Positions 13,122-23,008 of a stretch of DNA of 64,000 nt are shown here, one piece after another. Within the stretch, counting starts at the first letter, position 1; every line of letters begins with the position of its first letter. The notes under the pieces are model-generated. The model did not search any database. It was given only the letters and a program-made list of their open reading frames with translations, and had not been told where the DNA came from. Position numbers and translations under genes: made by a program. The stretch lies in contig JBANDB010000008.1 of NCBI GenBank assembly GCA_037576215.1, forward strand, positions 1,798,001 to 1,862,000, given 5' to 3'. The DNA is from Armillaria gallica (lineage: Eukaryota; Basidiomycota; Agaricomycetes; Agaricales; Physalacriaceae).

Positions 13122-14398
13122 TTTCGTGCCCTGTTCCTTGACAGTTCTGCTATCTTGTTTATTCTGTTCGATACCCTCATTGCGTATACCTCCATTTGTA
13201 CAACCACTCATCCATGACATTATCTTTTGTATTTCTGTATTATTTAATTGTACTCTCAATCATACTCGGACATATTAATTAACGGGACCGTAAACTAGTA
13301 CTACACTTCCGTCAACGTTTGAAATGAACGTGATTTGCTTTTTTATTCCACGCGGTTGAGTCCTAAATGGAACTCATCATCGAATCATCGAATCGGTATA
13401 CAACGCAAGGAAAGGGAGTACTCGGAGAGAAAAAGGAGGAAGTGAGACTCGGTGGATAATAGGCTTTTTGAATATAGGCAAAGGGATAGTCTAAGGAACG
13501 AGTCGGTAGCAGAAAATTAGCAGTGAACGAGGCTTGCTTCGATTTGAAAAACGACATTGTATGCCCTAATTTTGAAACGCCAGTCTGTCAGTACTCAGTA
13601 TAGCAAGTACAGAGTCACCGGAGGTCACCGGGTACACTGACGGTACTTGCGCACATGGATGAGGATTGTGAGTGACAGATCCGCCGGCGCGAGATTCCCC
13701 TGTCTGGTCATGACAGTTACGCCATGAGAGAGCATTTCATCGCAGTCCTCAGAAAAAAAGGCATATAAGTAGCAAAGTCTGGTGTATACTTGAAAAGATC
13801 AACAGAGGACGAAAACAACGGTAAGGAGATATCCGACGCTCCCAGGATTTGCAGTCGGGAAGCGGTGGGGCTCCTAAAAGATATCGATACCAGTCCGAAC
13901 TTGCTCCAAAGCCTACGGGCACAGGGGTCTCTTTAATACCCGACTGCTTTTCCTGAGATGGAAACAAGATAGATGGAAGATATCCCAAGTCAATATCACT
14001 GGTAGAAAAAAGTCTAAGCATTTTTGAAATTTTTTTAGTGCAACAGCAGGGATCGCGGTGACGCGTAAATGAGCCGACGTGTCGTACTATATCCGGCGCG
14101 TCATAACTTCATGATTGGGAGGATAACAAAGCCAGCGCAGGAAAGGGACGCAACTTACTCGATTTATGGTTGACAGAAGAAGGCGTGATCGCGTTTTCGG
14201 ACCCTCGGATTCCGCTTCGGAAAACACGTTTATAATTGTCTCAGCAGGATCGGAATGGTGTACTACATATGAGTGTGATGGGTACCTTCGATAAATAGGC
14301 AGTGGCTACATTGCTAGTACAACAGTTTTATGCAGTATGTACGAAAGTGAGGTGGGTCATGAGTATAAAGATAATCCAAAAAGAAGGTCATGCGGTCG
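13122..14398. other. Convergent intergenic region
   Basis: Lies between the 3' ends of the duplicated-module gene and the ACT-domain gene. Several short frames occur on both strands, but none has a motif or splicing partner. Nothing recognised. Confidence 0.45.
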
Positions 14399-15868
14399 TT
14401 AACATGCCCTAAGAAGTGCCTGAGCCCTCAATGCACACTTCTTTTCCACTAGTAGGTTAGCCGTCTTGATGGTCGAGCTGTACATATGGTTTATACCCGC
14501 ATCTTCGAGCACGCGTGAGAAGCGATTCACGAGTCCATGCTTGTCGAGTCCAAAGCGGCGGAGGTCGATCTGAAGGCATTTGAAAAGACGTTCAGAGTCT
14601 TCCTCCTCGCCCTCTTCTGCTTCGTCGTCGAAGCCAGATATGAGGTACCGTTCGTGGCTCGGGAAGAGTGCGGTAAGAAGATGTACGTCTGTGGTTAAGG
14701 ATGAACCTTCCGAAGTACGGGTAAAGCTGAAAAAAGGAACCGGGGGTGGGGGTGGTGGTGCGGGCTGCGGTAAGGGGGTGGTATCAATACGGAGGGGGGT
14801 CAAAGGTGAAATTAGGTGCTTGGAGGGCGGCTTGAACGACATAGTGGGCGTAGTGGATAGGAGATCAGATGTCGACCGTGAGGCATTGCTCATACTAGTA
14901 ACCGGAGATGAGTTTGATGGTGAATGCGAAAAGTACCCGTCTTCATCAGTGTCAGAGCCACCGTCAGATGATGACGACGACGGGGTAATGGGGGTGGGGT
15001 AACATGTCGAATCTTTGTGCGTGGGTGAAGGTTTTATGAGATCTGGAAAAGCAATAAGCTTGACGATTTTAAGCGACCATTGCTCAGCGCCGTCATCCGC
15101 GAGGCCTACGCATGTCAAGTCTGAGGTCAAGACGTTGACCTGACCGGCATGAGGTGATTGGGATTTTTGTCGGGGGGATGGCGGAGCTGGCAGGCGATCT
15201 GGTGAATTCGCACGAGTAAGAACTTTGGCGGTAGGGGACGCTGGTGGAGAGTTGGGGGAGTACAAATCGAATCCCGCTTCCGAGAGGATCGACAAGGCTT
15301 CAGGAAGTCGAGATTCTTTTACCTGAAACAGATGGACGTCAGGAACATGCATAGGCAGGACGGTAGCAGCGACGACGTACAAATATGAAGTCGCACATGT
15401 ATGACGACTGGTACAGAATGGATATTCCGGCGTCTGCTAATAGTGCAGACAGCTCGTTGATACGGGCACCGGATTTATCTGAAAAACAGGTGAGGTTCTA
15501 GTGCGATAGAAGGCCCAGTATGAATGCTCACCCAGCTGGTCACTATGCGAGTCGATCTGCAAAACAGACCATTTTTCGTACGAGATTTCGATGGGCTCAA
15601 GCGCATCCACGCTTTTTCGACTGGAGTTGGAGCCAGAGCGCGACCGTTGCCTTCGCTGTCTGTCTTTACGTGCTATAGGCTCGAAAGACGGAAGAATATC
15701 CTGGTCTGCGAACAGGCTGAGCTCGATTTCATTGCAGGTAATATTGAGAAAGGTGTGGCTCGGCTGCAGAACGTGGTGCAGAACTGGGTGGGATAGCTGG
15801 GAGAGGCGAGAGCGGGGTATCTGGACGAGAGAAAGAGAAACGGGAAGCAAGGAAATAGTTACTTGCAT
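14399..15868 (-). CDS. CASTOR/GATS-like ACT-domain protein
   Basis: Three exons: 15868-15532, 15478-15381 and 15322-14399, separated by introns of 53 and 55 nt. The start at 15868 gives MQVTISLLPVSLSLVQIP; an in-frame ATG at 15913 is possible. The N-terminus resembles the first ACT repeat of animal CASTOR proteins. A central stretch KWSVLQIDSHSD, followed after splicing by DAGISILYQSSYMCDFIF and then KESRLPEALSIL, matches the CASTOR pattern of a sensor loop plus the next helix. The C-terminal part (CLQIDLRRFGLDKHGLVNRF, then DAGINHMYSSTIKTANLLVE) resembles the last ACT repeat. Between them is a long Ser/Pro-rich insert (about 15230-14650) with a polyproline run. Animal CASTOR1 binds arginine and controls GATOR2/TORC1. 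A nutrient-sensing role here is inference from fold similarity, and the ligand is unknown. Confidence 0.72.
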
Positions 15869-17179
15869 GGACGAGGGAGAGGAAGAGGTGAGAGACGGAA
15901 GGCAACCTGGCATGGGCCTGGTTGGCGTATGGAAGGGAAAGGAATGCCGGTTGAAATGCCCGAGGCTAGAGCCCCTTTCTTACGGCCCGGACGCCGATCC
16001 TTCCGCATGAGGAAGCCAAAAATCAAATCCTGGCAACCCTGGTTTTCCTTTCTCAGCTTCTGGCCTTGACTCATTGCCTGGCCTCTCTGAATTTTATTCC
16101 GACTGGATAATCGATGCAACGGACACATATGGCTCAGTTGGCACCCTACTCCAAAGGTGGTGTACCTCGGCCCTGCGTGAGGGTCCCATAGTCTACCGTC
16201 ATCGTCATCAGGTTCATGCTTCTTTGCCGTGTCTGATTATTCCTCTCAGGCCATCATCAGGTGTCCAGAGTCGTTCTCAGGGCCCCTGATATTTGCCATC
16301 GTCTGCATCAATCAATAAAATGAAAATCATCCTTAAGAGTATAGCCATAATACTTGGAGTTAGCCGCTTAAATGAAAAGTATGTGCACGCCATGCATTTA
16401 TTCGCTGCCCTTCTAGGCCTAGTTTTGGGAATCACCGTCTCTCCAGACTGCGGCCCCGCCCCAAGGCACTACCAATACAAACGTGCGGGAACATTTAGAA
16501 GCATCCGAGGTTTGATGATGCGATCCACGCTAGTGGTTCAGGTTGTGTAGCTTCTAGCCTTGGCACTACCCTGCTCAATCGCCCTTCGAACTTTTACCGT
16601 GTGCTTCGCGCTTTGGACCCGGTGGTAGGCGTATGCGGAGCCTTTAAATATATTGAACACAGCAGACGACTTCCTGGTTGAGCCTGTTTCCCCAGTACGA
16701 CGCGATCATCAGGGACATTGGCAGCATATACCAGTGTCCCTGTATAGTAGTCCAAAATCTCCTCCACACGCCACCATTTCTTAGTCGCGCTCTATAGTTC
16801 TTGCCGTTCAATCCACATGACCCATCGAGTATCGATGGACTTAGCTCGGTACCGACAGGCATTGACCGATATGTAATCGTCTCAGCCTTTCTCCCCGGTT
16901 CTTTGGAGCATTAAAATAACACGGTCATTGAATCTTTGTCTCCGGGTGGGTGTCAAATCATCCAGGGTCACTAGTACGGAATCTGTATTCATATCATCAG
17001 CATCAAACAGCGCCAGGGGGTAATCTGGGGTAATGAAGGTATTAAATAGCCCTTGCCCTCAAAATAGCCTTCATCAAATGAATCGCTCTTGGTCAGAATG
17101 TTTGACTCATCGCCCTCCATCTGCTGAGTGTGTCAAATGTAACACTGATGATTCACGGTCTCCTATGAAACGACAACGT
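15869..17179. other. Intergenic, nothing recognised
   Basis: About 1.3 kb between the 5' end of the ACT-domain gene and the 3' end of the first RRM-like gene. Short frames on both strands show no motif. A frame at 16390-16550 begins with a hydrophobic MHLFAALLGLVLGITVS that looks like a signal peptide but stops after about 50 codons, so it may be a relic or chance. Confidence 0.4.
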
Positions 17180-18554
17180 TCATCTCTTAGCGTTGACTTC
17201 CATGCGCTTCAAATGCTGAGCATTATAGAACCCAAAATCAGCGCCTTGTAAGGCTTTTATCGAGGGAGCACCCTGGCAAAGAGCTATGACTGCTCGCATG
17301 GCGCCCTGTATGCTTTGATACTCGATCCAGAGTGTCCCGTGTGAAGCACCCTCTCTGCGAGACAGATGAGCACTCATTTATCACATGCATCATGAACGGT
17401 ACGTACTGGAATCTATCCGCAATAGATGTTATGCCCCCATAACGACTGAACATCTGGACGTAATCTTCGGCGCTTCTCCTGTGTTCTCGACCGATATGTA
17501 TATGAATTTTCCGGTTCGCACCCAAGTCTCTTGCCGAGAGGATATTACGATCGATATACTGAGACTTATCTTGTGCCAACGACATTTTCATGCCTCGAAC
17601 TTTAGCTCGTGGCCGGTACGTCTCAAGGAAATTTCGGGCAGCTTCAGCAGTGCCGAAACTGACAACGAATACCTATTTACAGTAAATAGGCTGAGTGTAT
17701 GGAGAGCGAGAGGATTCCTTACTTGAAGTTTAGTAAAACGAGCGGATGACAGCACCGTTGGCGTAACCGAATCAAAGGCATTTGTCCACCTCCGACATTC
17801 CACCACGGCAGCACCGTCGGGTATATTGTCAATGACGACTTTTCGTTGGGCACCTGGCGCGTCATCTACTGATGGTGTGAACCAGGAGGGATACATGTAG
17901 CTCCCTGGATATTCTGCATAGGCAAATTTCGCGTCTTTGAATGACTTGAGGCGCACAAGGGTTGTCTTCGCCTACAAATAATTGTCAGAGTTGTATTTGA
18001 AGATGTGAGAACGTTGTTGTTACCTTTATAGCGTCATGTACGTCTAGAAACTCCAGTCGAACTCGAGCTTTGGACTCTGACCTCTCAACACGTGCAGAGT
18101 AGCAATAGACCTGGTCTTTGAAGATGTCTTCGGTTATGTCAGGCGATAGATTGGAAATCTCCAGAGCTCGGGACAACGAAAGATATCCAATAGCGGCAAC
18201 GGTAAAGCAGGACAACGGGGGGGATGGCTGCGGGTGTATTGCCAACGACAGAAGTCCTTCATAGTCGCGGACACAACGTTGAGCCATTTCCTCGCTGAAG
18301 AACTGGACCAAAACATGATCGTGCCTGGTTAATATTCTTTCCACTGGGTTGGCTTGGATGGCATTGAGAACACTGCTCAGGTCGTACTCCTGGGGAAGAT
18401 TGCCGACGCGTACGGTTCGATTGCTGTATCCAGGAAGTAAGATAGAGCCTTCATATCTTGGTTTTGTACTGGCAGTACGAGTGGAAAAGAATCGAGGAGC
18501 CCTACGGTAGCGAACAAGAGCAGAGAAAAAATGTCGCTGCATTCGTGGAAGCAA
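17180..18554 (-). CDS. Tandem RRM-like protein, probably mitochondrial (copy 1)
   Basis: Minus-strand gene of about five exons. The N-terminus (MLPRMQRHFFSALVRYRRAP then RFFSTRTAS) is rich in Arg, Ser and hydrophobics, as expected for a mitochondrial presequence. RRM-like units follow: RTVRVGNLPQEYDLSSVLNA with HDHVLVQFFSEEMAQRCV; RALEISNLSPDITEDIF with KARVRLEFLDVHDAIK; RKVVIDNIPDGAAVVECRRW with VFVVSFGTAEAARNFLETY; and RKIHIHIGREHRRSAEDYV with GTLWIEYQSIQGAMRAV. Each pairs an RNP2-like strand with an RNP1-like strand, though the aromatic RNP residues are weak. Introns near 18020-17975, 17755-17695 and 17405-17350 restore the frame. The likely role is RNA binding in mitochondria; the target is unknown. 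A diverged paralogue with the same architecture lies at 19871-21266. Confidence 0.65.
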
Positions 18555-18761
18555 AGCGCGAATTTCTCAGTAACCAAGCGTGACCGGCTTTCGGACCGGA
18601 AGGTGTGCAAATGCGCAAACAACAAAGTGGCACAATAGAATTTGCAAACAATGTGGCGTCTCTTGTACTTGCACAATGGTTGCGCTGTCGACAATGGTAA
18701 CTATTTATCCGCCGGTATGTTATAAAAGGACTGTCGCGTCAGGAAAAATCCCCATTCTGCC

Positions 18762-19508
18762 ATGCAGGCCATCGACATGAACGCTATTTCCTCTGTTATT
18801 TCTTTTCTTACCGACGCGCTTATTCCTTTCTGTTCCCCCATAATGGTCCAGAAAATTCGTTTCCAGCTTATGACATCCCTCCGTTCAGTGAATTCTCTGT
18901 CACTCATTCCATACGCCCATCCCCCACGTCCCATATACGACGCTTGCCTCATTACTGGCCTGCCATGGGCCCAGTGGATGCTCTTGCTCGGGAACCAGCC
19001 GATCCATATAACCATCACACTCGTTCACGTCTATGCACACGTTTCCACCCGAATGATTGCCCTCTGGGAGGCAGATGCTGATTTACGTCCGACGAATATT
19101 CCTTCCATCGCCCGTCAGCGACCTTTGGCGAAACCCAAACCATGCGTTCGCGCTCGTCTACCCATTCTTATACCCACCCTTCTTGACCTCAGCGTCTCTG
19201 AGGCAGACGCAGATATGGACTCTGACTCAGATACAGAGTCTACTGCGTCATCATCGTGTTTCTCGTCGGCGTCAGACGAGTCCATGACCTCTGTGTCGTC
19301 GAAGGGATCCTCCAAGCCCAGCTCTAAGCCATATGTCCCCCGGCAGGCACCGACGACCAAGCGAGTCATCACGACTTACCTTTACAAGGGGGGATCCACC
19401 GTTGTTGCTACGGGCGGTGTTATGCTTGGTCCGCACGTTACCACCAAAAAGTCTTCGCCGCGCGTGTTGCTTGGACCAGATGATGACAGCTGGAGGCGTC
19501 GTGTTTGA
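18762..19508 (+). CDS. Intronless orphan protein, 248 residues
   Basis: A single uninterrupted plus-strand frame starting MQAIDMNAISSVISFL. The first 100 residues are moderately hydrophobic with Pro-flanked stretches (ITGLPWAQWMLLLGNQ, HITITLVHVYAHVS). The middle is acidic and Ser-rich (ADADMDSDSDTESTASSSC) and the C-terminus is basic. A TATAAAA-like box (TTATAAAAGGAC at 18719-18730) lies about 35 bp upstream, a good position for a core promoter. It sits between two paralogous RRM-like genes on the opposite strand, and its start is about 200 bp from the start of copy 1, so promoters may be shared. No family recognised; absence of introns in an intron-rich region is notable. Uninterrupted length and a plausible promoter argue it is real. 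Confidence 0.55.
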   Translation: MQAIDMNAISSVISFLTDALIPFCSPIMVQKIRFQLMTSLRSVNSLSLIPYAHPPRPIYDACLITGLPWAQWMLLLGNQPIHITITLVHVYAHVSTRMIALWEADADLRPTNIPSIARQRPLAKPKPCVRARLPILIPTLLDLSVSEADADMDSDSDTESTASSSCFSSASDESMTSVSSKGSSKPSSKPYVPRQAPTTKRVITTYLYKGGSTVVATGGVMLGPHVTTKKSSPRVLLGPDDDSWRRRV

Positions 19509-19870
19509 GCGAGCGCGTTACCCACGTTTTCTATACTATCTCAAGACTGCATTTTTTACCCTCATGACTTTTATACTCTGCATAAAGATCCCTCTGTATC
19601 CATAGCTTATTCTACTTACCTTCATAGTCTTGTATAGACGTTGTAGCCACCTTTACCATCCCGGCGATATCATTTTGTTTTCTCTACACTGCTTCTAACC
19701 TGACTGCTGGAAATAAACCTGTCATTGCAGCCATGCTGTGTGGTGTCGGTCTTGTTCTCATTATTTGAATTCTGGTTATAGTCACAGAGCCCAAACTTAG
19801 ACGAATCGTTAAGGATCATAGTCCAGACGTACCACAGATTTGGGATGTCATTGAGTGCCGACAACCACCA
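19509..19870. other. Short convergent intergenic stretch
   Basis: About 360 bp between the orphan gene and the 3' end of the second RRM-like gene. It is AT-rich, with no coding signal recognised. Confidence 0.45.
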
Positions 19871-21266
19871 TCAGTCAATGACAATGGGTTGCAGGTGCAG
19901 AGCGCCTAAAAACGACACTGTAGAACTTTGAAGGATACCCTGCATATCATTTTGGGACCCGTACAAGGAAAGTAGGTACGTGGCCTTCAGGGCTGAGCGT
20001 ATATCTTCGAATTGAACCCGTATGGATGCCGTGGGGAGGTCTTCACTGATGATCAAAATTATCAGGGACTGCTTTGGAAAAGCAGTAGAGCGAAGACAAA
20101 CCCAACGCGTTTAGAAACGTAAGAAATGTTTCCGAACTGCCTGAACAAGAGATGATATCGGCTCTGTTCTACCAATCGCTCGACAGGAATAGTAAGAATT
20201 ATGGTGCGGCGCGCGCCCAAGGCGACAGCAGTAATTACGTTGTCAGATACAAAGTCCGAGTGATTATTGTATGTGAATGGAATCTTCAGGCCGAGTTCAT
20301 CCGACCGGGATTGGAACATTGTCCCGAAGAATTGGGCAGAGTCAGATGTAGCAAATCGCAATAGCACAGTCTGCAAGTAGAAACACAAGTTATATGCCTA
20401 ATCATGCGCCAAAGGCATTTACTCACATTTTCTTGCCGATTTGCGTTTGCATTTAACAAAGTCGGGTTAGTTCTCTCGAACTCCATTATAGAACTTCGAA
20501 GAGGCCTGTATGTCTCCGGAGTCACAGTAACGGTTATTGTCCGAGGATGAACCTTGTTGTCTTCTTTGTACCATGCGGGGAAGATCGATTCGATGTCCCC
20601 ACCTGTGTAGGACACCCGAGTACCTTTGAAAGACGCTTCCGTAGCCGCCAGACCCTTGATGACTTCGACCATCTAAGGGTATGTAGTCAGGTTAACATGA
20701 TAATTTCTGAATTCTGCACCGCGTACGTTGATGGCTCCCTCAATATCGATCATACATAATTCGGCGCTGGCTCTAGTACGAAAGCGATGAATTCGGGAGT
20801 ATTCCACGCTTTTGTGTCCGGAAATGCGTTTCCAACAGTCGTTTTCGATGATGTTGAAATCTAAAGGAAGATTTTCGATCTTGAGGGATCGTGATAGGTT
20901 GAGGTATCCGATGGCCGCGACTGTTGCAGCATGTAAAGGCGGTGACGGAGCTTCATCCAACTTTAGCGACAAATGGGGAGGACCATTATAATTCTGTATA
21001 CACTGTTCGGCCATGTAGTTTCCGAAAAATTGAACCAGTAAATGGTCCCGCTCTGCAACTATCTTCTCCACAGGACTAGCATGGATCGTTTGGATGATAG
21101 TAGTAACGTCATAGTTATCATGGACATTATCGACGCGTACCGTACGTCGAGGGGTCGGTCTGGCGTTTACGAAATATGAGCGATGAGAGGTAATGGCACG
21201 GCTTATGTCGAAACGGGGGAGAAGACATCGAAGTGCAGGTTGAAGCATTACCCGTGCCGCATGCAC
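19871..21266 (-). CDS. Tandem RRM-like protein, probably mitochondrial (copy 2)
   Basis: Paralogue of the 17180-18554 gene with the same domain order. The start is at 21266 (MHAARVMLQPALRCLLPRF) or the internal ATG at 21248; either gives a basic, hydrophobic presequence-like N-terminus. RRM-like unit 1 (RTVRVDNVHDNYDVTTIIQT, then HLLVQFFGNYMAEQCI) aligns directly with unit 1 of copy 1. Unit 2 begins SRSLKIENLPLDFNIIEND. Unit 3 includes RTITVTVTPETYRPLRSSI. Unit 4 includes RTIILTIPVERLVEQSRYHL and IRVQFEDIRSALKATYLL. Introns near 20720-20670, 20430-20370 and 20100-20050 keep the frame. The two copies are clearly related by eye but well diverged, so the duplication is not recent. Function is inferred as mitochondrial RNA binding. 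Confidence 0.62.
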
Positions 21267-21420
21267 GTGCCGACGTGGTACGTGAGAAAATAATTCTCAC
21301 AATGATGTGGCCATTCATCTGGAGACATTCTCTTTGACATTCTCTACAACCGATGACTACTATTACTTACCTCTCATCATCAACCCAATTATTGAATACG
21401 TGATTTTTCGACCGTGGCCT

Positions 21421-22473
21421 CTATTTCGACAAAGCGTAGGTACAACCCGGTGTAATATCTTCTGCAACTTCAAGAGTTTCCTTCCACAGCTTCGCTTCTA
21501 TTTGAAAACCATCCTCAGTTTCCATGAACGGAACCCTGGACGTTTTGTTAGTCAATTGTACCTGTAATCGTGTCGAAACGCACTGTGTCAGTCTATCGTT
21601 CGCCATGAACTTCCCGTGGCTCTGGGGACTTGCTGCTAATGCCCTGATGACTAGCCTGGCTCCCACTTCTGGTGACCTACCGCTCTTCACGGCAAAAAAT
21701 ACGCCCAAGAAAGGTTTCAAATACCAAGGCGACTCCCTAGCAAGGCTCGTCATAACCACCCCGGGACATATGCAGTTCACGATCACTTGCGTATGGTCCA
21801 CGCGTTTGGCTAACTGTTGAACGAACATGTCCACGAAAAGTTTGGATTGCGAGTATCGATTACTGGAGTCGTAATTCTCGTTATTGGCCATGAAGTCGAA
21901 TACTGCAGACTGTACAGGGATATGCATGGGCTTTACGATGGTCGCCATCTCTGATCCGACGATAGATAAGCAGGAAGGCGTATTTGATTGGACAGATGAG
22001 GACTTGAGGAGGGGGAGGAGGACGATGGCAAGAAGTGCATTGGAAACATAGTTGACTTGGAAAGTCAGCTCACGGCGCGTCTCCGGTGATAGCCTCAATT
22101 CGAAGATATATACGCCTGCATTGAGGACGACAAGGTCCAGTTTGGGTATATCTCTTCGAATGGCCGCCCCGAAGTCGATTACGGATTTCTGCGACACGAG
22201 GTCTAGCTCGTAGATGAAGATATTCGGTGGGTGTTCTAAGGCGGCAACTACCGGGTCAGCGAGAAGCTGCGCCTTAGTAGCCTCGCCTTTGTCTCTGCTT
22301 CTGACACCGATTATGAGCCGGGGAAGACGATGCTGTAGGAGATGGAGGCATGTGGCAAGGCCCAGTCCGACGTTAGCGCCAGTAACGAGTGCGGTCTTGC
22401 CGTCAAATGTAAGAGAGCTAGGAAGGATGGGAACAGTAGGCTGTCCGATTCTTAGATGTAGTGGCAGCGTCAT
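21421..22473 (-). CDS. Short-chain dehydrogenase/reductase
   Basis: Single-exon frame of 350 residues. The Rossmann motif TGANVGLGLATCLHLLQ is at about residues 35-51, LVVLNAGVYIF near 115-125 (NAG motif), catalytic Ser in SCLSIVGSE, and YSQSK (Tyr and Lys) near residue 208. NCICPGVVMT follows, as in many classical and extended SDRs. The overall layout matches fungal SDRs related to retinol dehydrogenase and WW-domain oxidoreductase, which usually act on ketone or alcohol groups with NADP(H). The substrate is unknown. It is divergent from the glycogen branching enzyme across a 535-bp shared region. A 26-nt GT..AG stretch near 21560-21540 is too short to be a likely intron, so I keep the frame uninterrupted. 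Confidence 0.88.
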   Translation of the reverse strand: MTLPLHLRIGQPTVPILPSSLTFDGKTALVTGANVGLGLATCLHLLQHRLPRLIIGVRSRDKGEATKAQLLADPVVAALEHPPNIFIYELDLVSQKSVIDFGAAIRRDIPKLDLVVLNAGVYIFELRLSPETRRELTFQVNYVSNALLAIVLLPLLKSSSVQSNTPSCLSIVGSEMATIVKPMHIPVQSAVFDFMANNENYDSSNRYSQSKLFVDMFVQQLAKRVDHTQVIVNCICPGVVMTSLARESPWYLKPFLGVFFAVKSGRSPEVGARLVIRALAASPQSHGKFMANDRLTQCVSTRLQVQLTNKTSRVPFMETEDGFQIEAKLWKETLEVAEDITPGCTYALSK

Positions 22474-23008
22474 GAAGAGGGTGTTAGGTCGACAGACACA
22501 TTCGTGAACGACGTACTGGTTTTATTATTTGGAGACAGGGACATAGTAAGCATGAGGCCCCTGTCCGGATATCCAGACGGAAGTTCCAGGAAGTATTACT
22601 CAGACCTGAACACTTCTGACTGCCGGTCCAGTATTATCATTCAAGCATTTAGCCTGGCTTGCAAATTACGCGTTTGAAACGAATTCTTTCACTGTCCAGA
22701 ATCCAGTTCAAACCCACTGGCAACCACTGGTTCACCTAGTTCACCAAAGTTTCACGGTGGCACCTTCAAATGCATCGACATCGTGACTCGGAAGCTGTCC
22801 CGAAATGCTCTTTGAACCATATGGGTCTGCAGATATAACCCGTCTGCTACGCGCTTATTATATAATACAGCAATAAACCACGGAGGCCGTATCTCGGTGG
22901 CGGTGTAGATTACGATCATGAACTACGTCATAGGCGACTGGGTGGGTTTCGAAAAGTTGCATCTCTTCTCTTCATCACCACCACCACCTCGAATCATTTC
23001 CTTTTCTC
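22474..23008. promoter_or_regulatory. Divergent promoter region, SDR / glycogen branching enzyme
   Basis: 535 bp between two divergent starts. A TATA-like TATTATATAATA lies at about 22857-22868, some 140 bp before the branching-enzyme ATG. A C/T-rich leader (CATCTCTTCTCTTCATCACC at 22963-22982) directly precedes it. No binding sites were identified. Confidence 0.4.

Noticed and set aside
16390..16550. Small secreted protein starting MHLFAALLGLVLGITVS
   Set aside because: The signal-peptide-like start is followed by only about 35 codons of unremarkable sequence and there is no plausible continuation by splicing.
21540..21566. Intron of 26 nt in the SDR gene
   Set aside because: Too short for a spliceosomal intron in this organism, where introns are about 50-60 nt, and the frame is open without removing it.
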